From the NCBI GenBank assembly GCA_013397435.1, contig VZRG01001588.1, positions 62,001 to 126,000 on the forward strand: 64,000 nucleotides of DNA. The letters run 5' to 3'. The first letter of the stretch is position 1. The number at the start of each line of letters is the position of its first letter. The position numbers and the translations under genes were made by a program. Positions 44,701 through 59,700 of the stretch are shown one piece after another. Under the pieces are notes generated by a model, which did no database searches, was not told where the DNA came from, and worked only from the letters and a program-made list of their open reading frames with translations. Origin of the DNA: Erythrocercus mccallii (taxonomy: Eukaryota > Chordata > Aves > Passeriformes > Dicruridae).

Positions 44701-47700
44701 TGAAGCAGCACCACAAGATGTCACACTGGCCCCTGAACCCAAACCACATCTGCAGTTTGATCATGCATTACCTACTCTCCACTAAAAGCAATTCTCACCT
44801 GGTAGAGACTTGTACTCCTGTTTGTCCAGCCCTGCTGGGGGAAGGAAATGCCTCATCAGTAAGAGCTCATCTCCAACAGTGACCACATGACACAACTGAC
44901 AACAGTAAAGAACACCAAGACAGCAAACGACAGAAGCAAACGGTTCATGCAACTCAAAGTCTACCAGTAACCAGGACTCAGGAACATAACAAGAAGCAGA
45001 GGTCAAGCTCCAAACTATAAAAGACATCACTGTTGTTAAAAACTTAACACCAGCACAGGGATGGGCTCTCTTTCCACTTCCTAGCAGTTGTACAAACATC
45101 TGAGGGTCCTGAAAGCAAGTAGTAAAAATTCAATGCAGTCTGTAATCCTATAGCAAAAACCAAAGAGGAAGCAGTGGCTGACACAGACCTTTCTTGGAGC
45201 GTCTGGGTTTTGGAGGAGGGACGGTTTGGCGACGTGGAGGTGGAGAAAATGTGCCAATTCCTTAATAAAAATACCAAAAAAGCAAATAAATAGACAAGAG
45301 AAACAGATGATGAACGGAAAGTGAGAAGCATCTTGAATAGTGAACAGGGGACAGAGGAGATGACATGCCTCCCCCGGGGAGGCTGACAAGATTTCTGTGA
45401 GCAAAGCCCTCTGGGATTCAGATGAGGCATGACCCACATCCCAAATATACAGAGAAATCCACACTGTACTTGTCTTTTAGCCACTCCACAGCTCACAGCA
45501 GACAGACTTTGCTGCTCCTTAGCTTTCAGAAGCAGCACCATAAAGACAAAATAAAACCTTGTACCATTAACACCTGAAAGATCCCAGGTTTCTAGCTAAA
45601 GCTTCTGCACTGAATGAAATCCCAAATGAACCTGCGAAGTGCCCAGACAAACCCCTCCCGGCATTTCCTTAGTTACAAGGCTGTGATAGGGGGGTTTGGC
45701 AGCAGGAAAACAGCAGAGGTACAGCCAGCCCAACTGCCAAGGAATCAGTGAATCACTACTGTTCAAAAAAGACCTTTAAGACCATCAGGTCCAACCTGCA
45801 CCCAACTGTTCCATCCTGTCAGGGAGTTGTGCAGAGCCAGAAGGTTCCCCCTGAGCCTCCCTCTCTCCAGGCTGAGCCCCTTTCCCAGATCCCTCAGCCG
45901 CTCCTGGGGCTCCAGATCCTTCCCCAGCTCCGTTCCCTTCCCCAGACACGCTCCAGCCCCTCAATGTCCTTGCCAAGAGGGGCCCAGAAGGATTTGAGGT
46001 GGTTCCCCACCAGTGCCAAACCTACAGTCCCTCCCTGCACACACATCTTATTGACTACCACCACCTTCCTGAAAACTTTCAAACCCGCCACATTTAATGA
46101 AGTCTCAGAGCTATTAATAATCCTTTACTCTTCCAAGACTATGCAGTGGGGCAGGGCAGAGAGTGCCTTGTGTATCCACCAAGGCACACAGGGCACCACA
46201 GGCATCCAGCCATCTCTGGCATATACACAGGAGAAAGAGTATGGATGTGAAAAACACCTTACTCAAATCTCCTCTCCTCAGACACGGAAGAGGCCAAAGG
46301 ACAAATATATTCAAGAAATCACACAGTGAAAGCATCAGGTTCCTTCAATCCCTGTGCTCCTCAGGATCAACTTTCCAGGGACCAACATTTAGAAGCTGGG
46401 CACTGTCAGCCCTCAGAATCATCAAATGGTTCGGGTGGGAAGGAACCTTAAAGGTCTGTTAGAGCTGGATACTGCGTCTCCCTCCATGAAAATAAGAAAA
46501 AAAATGGATTCCTTCTATTTTTTTTTCTCTCGTTTTCTTATTTTTAGGTTGATTTGGGTTTTTTTCCCAGCTCAGGAAATGTCAGGACTTACTTTTGCCA
46601 TGACCAACACTTGTGCTATTTCTTACTGCTGAACTAGCAGGGAAACAGGGACCAGCCAAACAAACATCCTGGTGTTTTAACAAGTGGAGCAGATCCAGCA
46701 ATTGGCACTGGCAGTAGAGGGTGCACAGAAGAGTGTAGGATGAGAGGTGGGAGGCATGAGGGACCAGCATTGGGACACCAGTATTCACAACAGGGGCAGC
46801 TCACAGCCACTGAGCCAGACTCAGCCTGAGCTGCGCTGGCTGCACATCCCAGGGCTGCTGCCTCTCCTCTCTGAGTACATGAGTGGGAAGGAACAGGAAA
46901 GCCTCTGCAGTGCACGAAGAACGGGCCACGTACTTCAGGGAGTAAGTAAGAAGAACCCAACCATCAGGTCTGCTCCTTGTACACTGTTTGGCCTACCTTG
47001 TTGTCTCACACCTTTCCTCCCCCTTCCTCATCTTCATTCCCAAGTCACAGATTCTCTCACCCAAGAGCAGGGTCATCCCAAGAGTTCAGTCACAGGTTTT
47101 CAAAACAGGAGCTTTGAAAACCTCAAAACAAAGTAGATTTTTTTCACAGACTGAAAACTCTTGTTCACATGCTTCAGCTGCTCTTCAAATGCTTCTGTTC
47201 CCCTGTCCCTAGTGAGGCTCAGCCTTACTTTGTGCTGAATTCACACACCTCAAGCCCAGGAGCAGGCGCAGCAGCTGCAAATGCTGCAGTGGAGTCAGGG
47301 ATGAACTGAGAGCTTGAAACACCCACATCCAGCCAGATTTCCCTGCTGTGGAGCAGCCACTAAACCATGCTGCAGATCCAGGGACAGCCCTCCAGATGGA
47401 TTTGGTGGCTGCACTGGCCACATATGACAAACTGAGCTTCCAACACGCCAGTGAAGAGCCACAGGAGCAGGACACACACACACACAGTACCTGGGTTCTC
47501 CATGTCTGCAGGCAGGAACCCCTGCTTTAGGAGCTGCTGCTTGAGCTCACTGCTCTCCACAGGGACTTCTGACACCATGTTGCATGGAATGTATCCTTCC
47601 CTTCCAGCACATTCCCCCCTGTAAAAACCATCAGCATCCTTGTCTCCACAAACCTGCAAAGGGAAATAGACTGTTTATGCTGCAGTGACTGAGCTGGGCA

Positions 47701-50700
47701 GAGAAAGAATCACGGAATATCCTGAGTTGGAAGAGATGCCCAAGGATCATCCAGTGCAGCCCCTGGCCCTGCACAAGACACCCCAACAATCCCACTCTGG
47801 GCATCTCTGGGAGATGTGTCCAAACGCTCCTGGAGCTCTGGCAGCCTCAGGGCTGTGCCCATTCCCTTTCCCAAAATTCAACCTAACCCTCCATGACACA
47901 GCTCCAGCCATACCTTAAGGTCACCAGAGAGAAGATATTAACATCTGCCCCTGCACTTCACTCGTGAGGAAGCTGCAGACCTCCCAAGGTTTATGCTGCC
48001 CCTGGAACACCAGATCCATAGAGTAGAAGATGTTCACTAAGTTCTTACTTTCAGGATTTGCCCCTCCTTAAATGGGAGCTCCTCTTCTGCGGCATCAGGA
48101 TTAGGGGACATGGAGACAGGATCGTAGTCAAAGAGAGCCACAAAGATCCGAATGCCATCATCTTTGCCAGAGCTCTCGGGAGCAGTGCTCCTTGGAGGGC
48201 CTGTGCACAGCGGGGACATAGCAAAGAGAATGTCAACCCTGCCCCAGCCCTGCATGGCCCAGGCACTGCCTGCCAGCCTCTCCCCAGCCATTTCCAGGAG
48301 CTTCCATCTCTCCTGCTGCCCACCTCTCTCCTCGTTCCTGCTTACCTGGACTAGAGAGCAAAAGCTTCTGCATTTGGCTTCTTCTTATGCTCTTGCTCCG
48401 TCTCCTGCTAGGAGTCTGCCAGGCGGCTGTGCTGGGCAGCTCTGGGCCCCTGGAATCTTTATGACTGGATATCTGCAATTGGAACCACCGGAGAATTAGT
48501 AGCAGCCTCTGCCTTCTAACTCCCTGAACAGAGCTCAGCCCAAACGCGCTCCACAAAGAACAGTGCATCCAAATGCAACATTCCTCTTCAGGGACACTCT
48601 AGAGCTGGAAAGACCAAGGGAGTTGGAAAACAGAACTGAGGATAGGCAGGCACCCTGCCAGGCACCAGTGACGATCCCCTCAGGGAGGGTGAAGATGGAG
48701 GAAAGGGCATTTCGAGGGGAGGCAATGGCATTATAGGCAGCATCTACACAAAGCTTTCACTAATCTGCTTATTGCAACAGAGATTGTCGTTTGGGTCACA
48801 CAGCCTCCTGCTGTGGGGAGGAAGACCTAGTGTGAAAAGGAATACTGCATCGGTGACACTTGGTCAGGGAGCAGGAAAAGCAGAAGCAGCTACTACAAGA
48901 AAAGCCACGGAGCAGCACAGAACTACAGAATCTCTTAGATACTCTTCCAGACGATCCTAGAGGGTCCTTTATCTGGACAACACTCAACAAAGCAAGATAC
49001 AGGCAGGCCAGGAAAGCAGAGGGAAGCCAGTGCCACTGCAAGCTGCTTCAAAGCCAGAATAGGAAAAGTCACCCAACCCTTTTGTGCAAGGAGGTGCTAG
49101 GTATCCCCTTCGAAGAACGTTCAAGCCTCCTTCTCCAGCCAGGTGACTTACAGTCCAGGTCCCAGCCCTGCTCCTCAGAACTGCTCTCACACCTTGGGGC
49201 TTCCTTCTCCCGGCAGAAAAATTGTAGGTGCCGGCTTGGAGACCCAGCCCACTTCATACCCTGCTCTTCCATCATCTCCAGCCTGGTCAGGTCCCTTCTG
49301 CCACCTGGGTGGGCAACCTCAGACTGACTGGGACAATCACCCCAGTCCCCCTGGCAGCTCTGGGGCGTCTCTGGCCACAGCCTGCTCTCTGGGGACGATG
49401 CACAGGTTGAATCTTGATCATCTTCGGAGTCATATTCGATGTCTATTTCCAGGCTCCTGGGGCTGGGGCACTGCATTGCCATCACAGCAGGTTCCGTCCC
49501 CCCTGATCCCACTGCTCTCGGGGCTTTTTTCTGTAACGTGCCTTTTCTGGCCCAGCTGAACAAATCCAACCCCTCCTTCCCACCAGCACTGCTGACAACA
49601 TTCAGCTCCTCCCTGAGACTGGGAGCTCTGTATAACCTGCTCCCCATCTGGCTGCAGTTGCCCAGCAGACGACTGCAGTGCTCTGTTAGATCACTCTGTC
49701 TCTTCCTACTGATCTCAGGCTGACTCCAGATCTTCTCTCGATAATTATTTCCCTTCTTCTTACTCCAAGAGGGACTTGTCCCACTCCCAGACTTTGGATT
49801 GTTCTCCTGATAGCCCCAGTTCCAGTGTGCCTTCTTTTGTCTGTAAGCCAGCAGGTCAAAGGCAGGATTTGCATAGTCTGCTCTGCTCTCCTTAGCACTG
49901 TGCTCCCCCTGCGGAGTCTGAGCAGACACATCCATGGAGGCGTTATTCCCATCTTCCTTTAGAAATGGCTCCTTGCTGTTGGGTGGTTTCTCTGTTCTTC
50001 CTGAATGGTAGGTTTGTGTTTCCAAGGTGTCTTGAGGGTCTGTCTTTTCTTCTGTAACACCCTTCTCATCCTCGTCTTCATCCTCATCCTCAGTCACTTC
50101 AGGGATGCTGAACAACTTCTTGCTGTGGTTCTTCTGAAGCGGGAGCTCCAGGATCCTCTCCAGAATCTCCTCATCGCTGTCAGTATCACAAAGATCCATC
50201 TGTACCCAGACCCCGAGAAAAGCCACAGCCAGGACAAGCAAAGGAAAAAAGAGAGGAAATAAACATTAAAACAAGAGGCAAAGTAACCCTGATTCCCTCC
50301 CAGCAGAGCAGGATGGAGCTGTGGCTGCAGCAAAGCAAGGGGAGGGGGCAGATGGAGTGATGGATCTTCTGGCAAAAGCAATCAGATGAACCAGCAATGC
50401 GGCGGGAAGCGAGGAAGGCAAATGCATGGGAAGAGCTCCCTCCCAGCCTCTCCTGTACACTCACAGTTAGCTGCAGCACCTCTCACCCTGCCACAGGAAT
50501 GATTCCTGATGGCTTGGCACCCTCGTGGTGGGATGGCGGCAGGAGAGGCGCTGTCCTTCCACAGCAGAGCTGAGTGGGGCTCCACTCACACAGCTGAGCC
50601 TCAGCTTGTGCTCACCCAAGGAGCCATGGGTCCCCCTTAGCTCTGGACTCTCCCTGGAGCACTGGGAATAGCCCTGTGCTGTAAAACACCCCTTGGAGAT

Positions 50701-53700
50701 GTTGCTGCCTGGGCCCTCCTAGCAAAGTGCAGCTCTACTGCATGTTCCTGTCTGCAAATCCAAGAGCAGAGTTCCCACCAAAAAAGGAAAACCCTTTACC
50801 TCAAAGGGCCACACAGACATGAGTTTCACTTGCAGATGGGTGAGAGCCTACCAGGTTACAGAAAATTTTGGGGACAACACTGTTGAATTTTAAAATCTGT
50901 TGTGGACCAACTGTGGAATTTATAGGTTTATTTCTTATTACATTAACACCAACATAAAAGGTAAAATCCCAGGTGCATAGTGTCGTTTTGGTAGGAAGAT
51001 ACCTCTGGAAGTCTCTTGTTCAACTTCTCTGACAAGTTATATCATTATGTGTTCTAGAGGCACTTACAAATAGCTTACAAAGCATGTGTAGCTACTGATG
51101 TTTTAATCTACAGCCATGAGGAGGTCTGTTCAGAGATAATTAAAAACTGAAACACAGAGTGGGAGAAACAAAGGTAGTTGCAAGCTTTCTACTGATAGTT
51201 CCAATCTCTATAGCTTTTTCCAAGCAAAGGTTGGTCTTGAATTATATTTAGAACTGGTTGAAGGGGTCTCCAGAGGTCTCCAGTTCAGTCTCCTAATAGC
51301 AGCAGTACTGTTGCCAACAATAAATCCGTGTCTTTGTTTAGGTGAGGTTTGAAAACACCAAAGAACGGAGATCCTGAACCCTCTGGGGACCAGTCCCAAG
51401 GCTGCACTGCCCTCCTGGGAAAGAGGTTTGAACTCATCTCCAATATGAACATCCCAAAAAACAGCTCATGATTTCTGCCTCTTTTAATGTATCATCTCCC
51501 AAAACCAAGAAGACTTTGGTTCTCATCCTTTTAACCATCACGCAAATAGTTACAGGCAATTACAAAATCTCCCACTCAACTCCTCCAGACCAAAAACTCC
51601 TCCATTTTCTCTCCTTACAGAACACATGCTCAAGGCTCCTGCCTTGTCAGCACCAATTAGGAATATGGAGATTCATAAATACAACCATAAAATAAGTTCA
51701 GTAAGACTTTTAGCTTTTTGCAAAGTTGTGGCTCCTGCTTTGTAGTTTTAATACAATAAATATTTTCAGCAATTAAACAACTTATTTGAGGATAAACATT
51801 TTAAAAGCAGCACTTCTCCGTGTTTTCTTCCTCTGGATCCTGAAAGAGCTGGCTGAGGAGTCTTCAGGTAACGGAAAATTTAGCTAAATATGCACAGTCC
51901 GAGAAAACAGCCCTATTCCAGTCATATCCTGTCAATACATAAGACAGTAATGGGAGCTCTGTGCCCTAAAGCTTCCTGATTCAGCATCTTGTCACTGTTA
52001 GCACAGAAAACAATCACTTTATTCAGTCAAGAAGCACCAGTTTGCTCAGCTCAACAGGACAGGAGCAGGGTTTTGGTGTTTCTTTTCAGAAAAACAACCC
52101 AATCAAATAAAAATGCAAAGGCAAATAAAACACCCAGGAAAAAAAAAAGACAAAGAATAGTGTTCTTGATTGCTCTTATTTCCTTCTTTCTCTTTCCAGG
52201 AAACTTGTTTTTCTTCCATTTTTTCCCAGTCCAATCCCAACAACTAGAAGCCCTTCCAAAACCTTCAGAGGCAGCCCCAGCCCCTCCAGCCACCAGGCTC
52301 TCCTGGGGCTTCTGATGTGCTGCACTGCAGGTCCAATCCCTCACCCTGGAAGCAGAAGGCCCTTCAGAAGGAGAAAAGGAAATTTACTCCAGGGTCACTA
52401 CATTGTTTGCCATGTAGTGCTCACCACCCACATCCCTGCAGACCAACAGTCACACAGGGCACCATCACCTACAGAGGGTCTTCGGTCACATGAAAAATTA
52501 AAGAGAGGGTGCTTTCTTGCCATCCAGGCATATTACATTTCCTGCAAAGCTTTTTAATTTCCCAGTCTCTCACCCTCAGTGCTTTTTTCCCTCATGGACA
52601 TTCAACTCAACTGCTGTAATCTGTATGGTTACACACCAGTTCCAGGCCATGCAGCTGGAATCACATTCCCACAGGTGCATTCAGACCAGATTTAACTCTT
52701 TGAGCATGAATTAAGGTGGTCACTTACAGCTCGACTCAGGCAGGATTTCATCCCTCACAGCACTGTAAAGCCACAACTCTGCTCCTACATGCCATCCCTG
52801 GCTACAGAAAGCATCAAGGCCTGAGCCAAATAATCACAGAATCGGGGAATATCCTGAACTGGAAGGGACTCACAAGGACTGAGTAGAACTCCTGGCCCTG
52901 CACAGGACATCTCAACCCCAACTGTGCCTGAGAATGTTGACTGTTCCCTGTTTACTATCTGTGTTAAGAACTCAATCAGTACCACTGATTTTAACCCTGA
53001 ATTTTAAACATCACATCACATTGTGTGTTTTTCCAATTAATTAAACCCTGGCTCTATTCCCTACAAACAAACACCCTTCCCTCTTTCACAGAACTTGTGT
53101 TTGTACTACCTTGAGCCAACACTGGGAATAAAAGCAGAGTAGCAGGACCTCGGGAAAGGCTCAGCCCAGCCGCTCCTCCTGTGAGTTGATGGCATGGGAT
53201 GGCTGCACTGGCGCTCCCCGCAAGCAGCACTCTGGACAAGTTACCTTTTCCCCATTCTCCTGGGAGCATGGTTCTCTCTGGTCCCATTTCTTCTCTTCCA
53301 GAGCTTCTGAAGACAGCTCATCTTCTTCCTCCTCTTCCAAAATATCTGAAAGGTCAGAACTCCGATTGTGCTCAGTGAAAATGGTCAACTGTCGGCGGCC
53401 CACTTCCGACAGTTTTTCTTCTTGCTGTTGAAAAGCAAAACACATTTTCTCAGTTCTCCCACACTCTATTTCAGCAACAAAGGAGCATTTTTCCTTTCTC
53501 TGAGCACATATACAGCTCAGGTGCAGTAGGAAAGGAAATGGGCAGCACCCGAGGGAGCAACTGGCACGTGTGGACACACAACCATCAGCCTCACTTCACA
53601 GCCTGCAGAACAGCACTGTCTAAGGCTGTAAAACTCAGGAGGTCAAGTACAGTTCACATCCCTCCATAAGCACACATATTCAACCAAGGTTAAACAAACC

Positions 53701-56700
53701 TCTCTTTTCACTCTGGACATTTCTTTCATCATCTCCTTGCCAGGAGACAACCTCAGGAAGTCCTGGCAACTGCTCCCACTCATGTTTCCATCTTGGAAGG
53801 TGTCCTGTGTCCCCCCAGCCTGGCTGGGAGAGGATGGAGGCTCTGGGCTCAGCTGCTTCTCTGCCTCTCTCTCCATGTCAGCACTGGGACCTTTGGGTGC
53901 CTCCTCCACAGAGCCCACGTGGCAGGTTTCTGTCTGGAGCTTCACCCTGTCAGTGAGGCTTCCCAGCTCTGGTGCTTTAGTTCTTGGTTGCTCCATCTGG
54001 GAAACAAACCAACAGTGAAATCAAGTGGAGGTGTCTCAGACTACTTATGCACTAAAATGGAATCTTATGACCCCAAATTCTTTGACCCTCTGATGTGCTC
54101 TTTGCTGTAGGCATATGAATATTTTGGCAGGCAACTTGCAGCTGGGAATGTTCCAGCCAGCCCTGGAACAAACCCCTCCCTGTCCTCAGGTCCCAGGAGA
54201 CACACGGTGCTCCCAGTGCTGCAGCTCTGCAAAGGTCCGCAAGGGTATTGACAGTAACAAATTTCAGAGCAGCAAGAAGAACCCAAGCTACAAAACAAGG
54301 TCATTTCCCACTGTCATCTGCCAGAGGAATGGCCTAGACACCATGTGGCATGTTGGGTTAAGCTGGAGATGAGCATACTTCTCCAGGTCTTCCTGGGGTG
54401 TAAAGAAAAGGGCAATTAATGAAGAATAATATACACAGGGAGTACAACATGGCCCTGATTAGGTCACCTAGTGAGAATTAAAGAAAGTCTTCATCTGTAT
54501 TCCAACCAGGCCAAGAAAACCTCTGAGAGGTGGAGAAATGGAGCTCCAGAAGTAAGGCAGGTGGGCCTTCATCAACCATGTCTTTCTCTTACTCTAACCA
54601 AGGGAGCCTCCCTGCCATTTTGCAATGGAGTACAACCGTGTCCTTATGTACCAGGCACACTTTAAAACACTGAAGGATCAGACCCCAGGGACATTGAGAC
54701 ATTGAAGTGTTAAGCTTCTGAATGTCCCCTGGGCTCAGACAAAGGCAGCCAGGTCCTGATCTCATTCTCACAGCTCAGATTTCCTGCCCTGTTTCCCTAT
54801 GCTGACAGTCAAGTGAAGAGACACACCTCAAGTGAGAAGGATGATTTGCATCCTGGGAGCACCCATTTCACTCTTCTCCACAAACGAGGCAAAGCAACCA
54901 CCACAAGTGCAGCCATCTCCTTCAGACATCTGAATGTCTGGAGGCAACAATGCTGGAAACAGGTGAAGTGCAGTAGGAGGTTCACAGAAAAACAAGGAAA
55001 TCTCGGCTGGAACTGAAACCACTGGCTGAGACATCATTGTCACAGAAACCCCTAGGCACACCACAAATATCTGAAGCTGGGACAAATCCACCAGGACACT
55101 CCTCATCCCTGGAAGTGTTCAAGGCCAGGCTGGATGGGGCTTGGAGCAGCCTGGCCTAGTGGAAGGTGTACCTGTCATGCACCAGGTGATCTTTAATGTG
55201 CCTTCAGAACCCAACCATTCCACGATTCTATGAAATGTGGGTAAATGAATCCAGCAGTTGATCCAAGGTACTGTGAGTTGCAAATGACCAGGAGCTGATC
55301 CAACTGAAATTTTGGACTCAACATCTCAGTAGTTCATCTGAGTATTGAGCTGGCCTTTGGGCTTGGGCCCACCATGCTGCTGTTACTTCAGCAATTCTCA
55401 GAAGTCTTAGCCTAACTTTGAGCCTTCACAAGGTCACACTGCCATGATTAATAAAGTTGTGCTGAATTTAACAGTTTGAAGCACTCCTGTGAGTTCTGGT
55501 GTCAAAAGTCAGAATGGGAAATCCTTTTCCCTGATGTAATATATCCCACACCAGGAGGGCCCACTTCTCCATGGTCACAGAGCAATCATTCACCATCATT
55601 ATATGGCTCTCAGACATTCTCACAACTGTCCTACAAGAATTCTGAAAGCACTCACCCACCACCCTACTGGAAATTCCACCAGGAATTCACTCACCCACTG
55701 GGAACTCCAAATAGCCAGTGTCAGAACAGTTTGCCAGTTCTGCAGCCACGGCTGTCTCACTCTACCATCCACTAAGGTGCTCTACTACCTTGTCTTGTGC
55801 AAACCCACCAGACTGGAGAAGGTCCCTTCAAGTCAGAGAGCACAGCAATTCCAGACTAACATGGGAACATCCTTTTAACCTTTTTTAACTCTGCAAATTC
55901 CTCTTTTCTTCACTCTGTTCTTCATCTGCTAGCAAACAGAATCAAGACATGAGCTGCATCTTCCAAATAGACAAGCAGCCAAAACTCACTGATAGTTTGC
56001 CACTGCGGGATGATGGCCCAAAAGCAACACTGTGACAGAAAGGTGCTCAGTGGCATCTTGTCCCAGTCCTCAAAAAGGATCCATTGCCCTTCCCTGCACA
56101 CCTGGCATTGGGCAGGAGATGCAAGCACTTACCTGAACCTCTGTTCCTTCACCTGGCTGCTGCAATCCCAGTTCCTGGGAAGGGCCAGGCTCCATGCCCT
56201 GCCCTGGGAGCACTGTGCCAGCCTGTTGGGGAGGCACACTGAGGCATTTCTTGTCTCCCACAGTGTTTGACCCCTGTGGAGTGCCTGGAGCCTGCACCAA
56301 GGAAGTACTAGGGCAGGGGAGGTGTAGTGGGGAAGAGGCTTTCTCTGTCAGGAGCCGTGCTGAGCCGACAGGGCTGGAGGAGGGATCAGTCAATTTGGCA
56401 TCTGAGCTCTCAGCAGGAATCTTCTGTCGGAGCAGGAGCGTGGGCATGTGCTGTGGGCTGTGGGCAGGCAGCAAGGCCCTGGGCCCCCCCCCGAGCAGTC
56501 TGGAGGGGACAGTGGTGCACACAGAGGAAGTGCAGTGGGAGGATCGCAGCAGGACTGAGGAAATCTGGGCTGGAACTGAATCCATGGACTCCCCATACTG
56601 AGACATTGTCCTCACAGAAACCTCACGGCACACTTGAAACATCTGAAGCTGGGACAAGTCCACCAGGACACTCCCAGCTGTTGGAGAAGTAACTTCTATC

Positions 56701-59700
56701 ACCTGTAAGCAAAAGAACAGGAAGGAATTATTTATTGTGCACAGCTCAGCCCTTCTGAGAACAATTCCCAACCCAAAGTTAAGACAAAACCCAAAGCTCT
56801 GGAGAGCAGTTGTGCAGAATTCCCACTCTTCTGCACAGTATCTGGGAAGAATGAACAGTTAAAAAGAAATTTGAGAAACTGAATAGTCCACAACATATGA
56901 ATATATTCACTCCTACTCTAGACTTTAACCCTCCTTGTTTCCTAAGCTTTAAAGATCTTCTCCCTTTTTAGGCTGCTCTTTTGACTACCTTTCCAGACGC
57001 CTCCTTTTTTTGACCTGGGAAGAGGAAAAAGCATTTCTATGACAAAAAGAGCAATTATCCAACACAGCATCATTCTGTTTTACACTGTGCTCCTTCAAAC
57101 AACATCATGTGTGCACAAGACCACAGGACATTTTTCATACAGAATGTCCTTGGATGCCCTGTATCAGTAACAGTACTGAACCCTGGGGGTGTTTGTATGT
57201 TAAAACTATTCAATGGTTTGGGTTGGAAGGGACCTTTAAAAACCATCTCACTCCATCCCCTGCCATGGGCAGGGACATCTTCCACTTGGAGCACCCCAGG
57301 TCGCTCCAAGCCCTGTCCAACCTGGCCTTGGGCACTGACAGGGCTGGGGAAGCCAAAGCTTCTCTGGACAATCTGTGCCAGAGCCTCATTACCCTCACAG
57401 GGAACAATTTCTTCCCAATCCCAACTAGCCCTGCCCTCTGGCTGTAGGAAGGCATTCCCTTTTTCCTGTCCCTCCATCCCTTGTCCAAAGTCCCTAACCA
57501 GCTCTCCTGAACCCCTTTAGGCTCTGGAAGGAGCTCTGAGGTCTCCCTGGAGCCTTCTCTTCTCCAGGTGAACAACCCCAGCTCTGCCAGCCCACCTCTA
57601 GAGCAGAGAGGCTCCAGCCCTTGAAGCATCTCCACGGCCTCCTCTGGACTCACTCCAGCAGCTCCACATTCCTATAATGTTGGGGGCCCCAGAGCTGGAG
57701 GCAGGTCTGCAGGTGGGGTCTCGCCTAAGCATGGCAGAGGTGCAGATTCCCCCACTACCCTTCTGTCCATGCTGTGGGGATGCCAACTTTATGCTGGATC
57801 ACTACATCTCACTCCTCATATCTGAGAGAAAGCCCCCAGGTGGTGGCTGTGTACTTGTCCTTGTGCTCTGTCCACACCCTGGGGCCTCACTATTTGCCAA
57901 AGGATCAGGCCAGTGTCTGGGCTGAGCAGAGGAGGCTGCTTTGCTGCTGGAGAGTCCTGCTCCAGGAACACCTCCAAAATCTGGACAGATAACTTTTGTG
58001 GTGTGCATCACACAGCCCAACCAATGCCCCTTCTTAGATGTTACTCTTTTCCAGGCCAAGGACTGTCACTGCCTCCTCAGGACACCTTCCTGGATCCAAC
58101 TTTTCACGTCTTAAGGTCTGACACTTTGTGCCATCCCTGCAGCAGCCCCAGCCCCCCTGCACAGCCAGTACCTTCTGTCCATCTGCGTACACAGCATATC
58201 CGGTGACCCGGACCCCATTGGAAGATCCCTCAGCATCAATGGTGACAGGTAACCAGCTGATAACCAGGATACCTGGAGAGGGACCAGCTTCTACCTGGAC
58301 ATCCAAAGGAGCATCAGGTGTGCCTGTGAGAGACCAAACACAGTTTCCTCTTGCTGATCTGGCTACAGCATAAAGCTCAACCCTCGTTAGAATCAAAGAG
58401 CAAACATCCAATCAGACTTGCCCCTGCAGAACTGAACTACAACAGTCAGGCCAGTCCTGGGAAATGACAGACAGAACCAGAGAAAATAAGGTGCTCTTGT
58501 TCTGTGAAAGCTTTAATGCACAGAACTTTGCAAAAGTAGCTGATGCCAAGATGCAGCAACCCTTGGAGCAAGGTCACGGCAAACCATCTCTTCCCTGCCC
58601 AGCCAGCTGCTCCAACCAGCACAGAGGATGTCTTCCCAGAGCAAATGAAAGAAAAAGGAATAATCAAATTTAAAAATAAAGGAAGAAAAAAATTAACACA
58701 AAACTGTGCAGCACCTGAGGCTTTGGGGACCTAATCAACCTTGCTTCCCCTTGCCCCACGGCTTTCCAGCAAAGGGCCAGCTGAGCATAGCCTCTCCATG
58801 CGCGGAGGCCTGCCGTACCTGCTAGAGGGGTAGTGAAGTGTATCATGGCTGAGTCCTGCTCCTGCCCCTCAGGCACCTCTTCCCAAGGAGTTTTCATGGG
58901 CCGGGCCTCCAGCCTGGCCACATACTGGGTGCTGGGCTGCAGGTTGCGGAAGGTGTACCAGTACACACCCGGCTTGGTCACATCACACTCCTGCCCATTG
59001 AGATACACCCCATGGCTGTAATTGCTGTTGCAGGGAAGCCACGTGACCTCAGCTGAAGTGGCTGTGACACTTCTGACTTTCAGCATCGTTGGTGCCATGC
59101 CAAAATCCTGCCCCACAAAGAAAGTGCAGCGCAGTTTATCAGAGGTGCCGTGCTCTGTCACCGTCTGCACAGACACACGGTAAGCCCTGCTGTGTAAATC
59201 CAGCTTTTCTATCACTGCTTTGGTCTGAAGGCCACTCTTCACATTCTGACGTAGCTCTTCATCCACATAGATGTTGTAGCTTTGTATCTCTGGGCAGCCA
59301 GCTGGCAAAAGAGGTGGTTCCCAGCCTACAACTATGCTTCTGGCAAGCTGCTTGATAAGAGTCAGTTTTCTTGGATAAGGCACTGCTGTGTGACTAATGG
59401 GTTCCTCCTGGTCTCCTTCTGCTCTGCTGGCCAACAGACTGATGCTACTCTCTTCAATGGAGAACTCACTCTTATCTCCACTGCTGGTGCTTGCACTGAC
59501 CAAACTTTTCTCCTGGTATGAGCTATGGGTGAGATCATTCAAATCCGGAGGCAGAAATGTCATGAGGTCATCATCTGCAACTCGCTCAACAAAATTGGAG
59601 GGAACCAGCCCTCGCCGGCCATCCATCAGCTCCCCTAAACAAAAAACAGGACACCTGTTACCACTACTCCTGCCATTGAGCCTTCCAGATCAGCTGTGAG

